From Paracyclopina nana (Eukaryota > Arthropoda > Copepoda > Cyclopoida > Cyclopettidae), in contig JAGUCH010000006.1 in assembly GCA_019096065.1 (NCBI GenBank), positions 5,104,001 through 5,168,000 on the forward strand: DNA of 64,000 nt. The letters are read 5' to 3'. The position numbers and the translations under genes were made by a program. Below, in pieces: positions 62,401 to 64,000 of this stretch (position 1 is its first letter; every line of letters begins with the position of its first letter). The notes below the pieces were generated by a model, which had not been told where the DNA came from, ran no database searches, and worked only from the letters and a program-made list of their open reading frames with translations.

Positions 62401-64000
62401 ATCCTTAGGATGGCCCAACTCATTAAAACATGCAGCTTTCTCGGTTGTAGGTAAAAGGCCATTGATTGACGATTTTTACAATGCACTGGGAAAACGCCAC
62501 TTTCCTGCAAGATCTGAGCAAACATTATTCGTGGTTACCTAAGCTTATGTTACAGCAAGTAAGCATAGAAGTAGTATACCTCTTCCAGAAGAGCTACTAT
62601 AATAGGAGCGAAAAATCTGACCTAATTGGAGAGCTCCTGACGGTAACCGCCATTGATAAAGCTCTATGTTTGGTGAAAAGGGTGCTGTGCTACTGTAGCA
62701 CACAATTGAAAGCGAATTCTCATATTTTATCCCCCCCTAGAGCCTCATTAGTGCCTTTCTATATTCCCGCTACTTCCACACAAGTTTGCTCCAGAACTTC
62801 ATTTTATGGCTGAAAATTGGGCTTCCTATAGCTCCTACTTAAGTACATCTCTATTTCTACCAGATTTGAGCTAGCTTTCTTCGCCAAAATATTACTAAAC
62901 AAAGCAATCACACTTTTGAAGCTCTTAGCTCCGCCCACTACCAAAATGCACAACCAAGTTTTTCATTAAATGTCATCTGACAGATTTTCCGGTTAGGAAC
63001 CACTTTCTTTAAAGTCACAAGAATGCGGCACTCTGTTGATACAATATTTTCCCACAATTGCATTCTATACAATTCAGGATGCACCAGAGTGCTCGATATT
63101 TGTTATTTGTTTCTCCGCAAAGAAAAAAGGAGCTGCTTCAGTACATAAGTTGAAGTAGCCCAGTAACTTTTCTGCTGCTATAACCAACACTTTACTATAC
63201 TGTTACATTCTTGCATCATAAAATATTTTTTTTTACTATTTTTCCTTACTGTGAGTCATCAGGCAAATTGAAAAGCTGCTGCTTATTTCAGCTGCAACAT
63301 TTTAATGACTTGCATGAATGCATAAAATCTCCCCAACTTTTACATGGAAAAATTCTAATTAACTGCACCTTATTTCTAAGTTTAAGTGCACAAAGGTTCC
63401 CCACAAGAATTATGCTGTGATGGATCATCGAGCAGTTAATTAATTTTCATATTTTAGCTAGATGACTTCTAATCAATTGAATGGATATCAAATGCTACCA
63501 AGATAACGAGCTCACTGACGCAATATGGCAAATAACAGCAGAAGGCTTACAAGCTAATGTTTAAAAAACTAGCGGAAACAGCTCGTAAAAGAGACTTTTA
63601 CGAGAGCCACAAAAGCATGCCACAATAAGCGTTTTAGCTCCCTTTCCAATCAAGAGACAGGCTCTTTTTTCCTAGCTATGCAAAGGAGAACATTCAATGA
63701 ATACTGAAAGTTACCATCTTACCGAGTGAGAGAGCAAAATGGAATTATTTTAACTCATGACTCGAGCTTAAAGTTCATAATTGTCTAGCCGTTCTCTTGA
63801 TCAAAGTGGGCCAGACAACTAGGCAGTTATAGTCACAAACTGGTTCAAGCTGATACATTAAGCATATTCGTGACTGCGATGCAAAATGAAATTAAAATGT
63901 AGCAACAGCGAGAATGATAAAATGTTGCCATTTTGCCTCAAGAGCCGCTTCTTTTTGTGGCTGCTGAAACATAATTGCCGTTATGCTCCGCCATATTTCT
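59421..64000. other. Gene-free flank of the Klf15-like gene
   Basis: 4.6 kb without a recognised gene. The Klf15-like 3' UTR probably ends near the AATAAA around 59847. The rest is AT-rich. A minus-strand open segment at about 60391-60632 faintly recalls a cyclin C-terminal fold (see findings). Other open frames of up to 142 codons have no family resemblance. No transposon ends recognised. Confidence 0.5.

Overview
The window looks like a stretch of arthropod (most likely insect) nuclear genome with a fairly compact layout. The evidence is the gene content: dumpy, an ELAV-type fne/Rbp9 gene, an ERK of the rolled type and a Klf15-type factor. Coding exons are GC-richer than the AT-rich introns, introns are spliceosomal GT-AG, and genes sit close together on both strands. 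I see no prokaryotic features, no virus, no CRISPR array, no rRNA or tRNA gene, and no clearly intact transposon. Exon borders below were derived by reading splice signals and checking that codon phase is preserved across each junction.

Layout. 1-14963 (minus): the 5' part of dumpy, a giant EGF/DPY-module apical matrix protein, entering with its signal-peptide exon at 14963 and running off the left edge. 17787-20802 (minus): a SMYD4-like SET/MYND protein. 23526-26852 (plus): an ELAV/Hu RNA-binding protein with optional-looking mini-exons in its hinge. 28478-31369 (plus): the mitochondrial Lon protease. 31594-34972 (minus): a divergent Na+/K+-ATPase alpha-like P-type ATPase. 36455-43295 (plus): clathrin heavy chain in 11 exons. 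44104-46465 (minus): ERK MAP kinase. 47093-47956 (minus): an intronless C2H2 zinc-finger protein. 48764-53854 (plus): an ARMC10-like mitochondrial-anchored armadillo protein. 57620-59420 (plus): a Klf15-like factor. 59421-64000: no gene recognised.

The most unusual locus is the ARMC10-like gene. Its first intron holds two complete intronless genes on the same strand, a FOR20/CEP20-type LisH protein and a SWSAP1-like RecA-fold protein. Their stop and start codons overlap (TAATG), so they are probably one bicistronic unit with its own poly(A) signal. Its third intron holds, on the opposite strand, an intronless and rather divergent Enhancer-of-rudimentary (ERH) gene. Four genes therefore share about 5.1 kb. 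Other leads are a related hairpin element in two clathrin heavy chain introns (candidate intronic small RNA), an inverted pair of CTCF-like sites in a dumpy intron, and substitutions at normally invariant positions of the ATPase.

Most genes are housekeeping or widely expressed (Lon, clathrin, ERK, ERH, FOR20). They do not form one pathway. Their proximity looks like ordinary compact-genome packing, with tail-to-tail pairs (Lon/ATPase, clathrin/ERK) whose poly(A) signals nearly abut, and divergent pairs (ATPase/clathrin, zinc finger/ARMC10).
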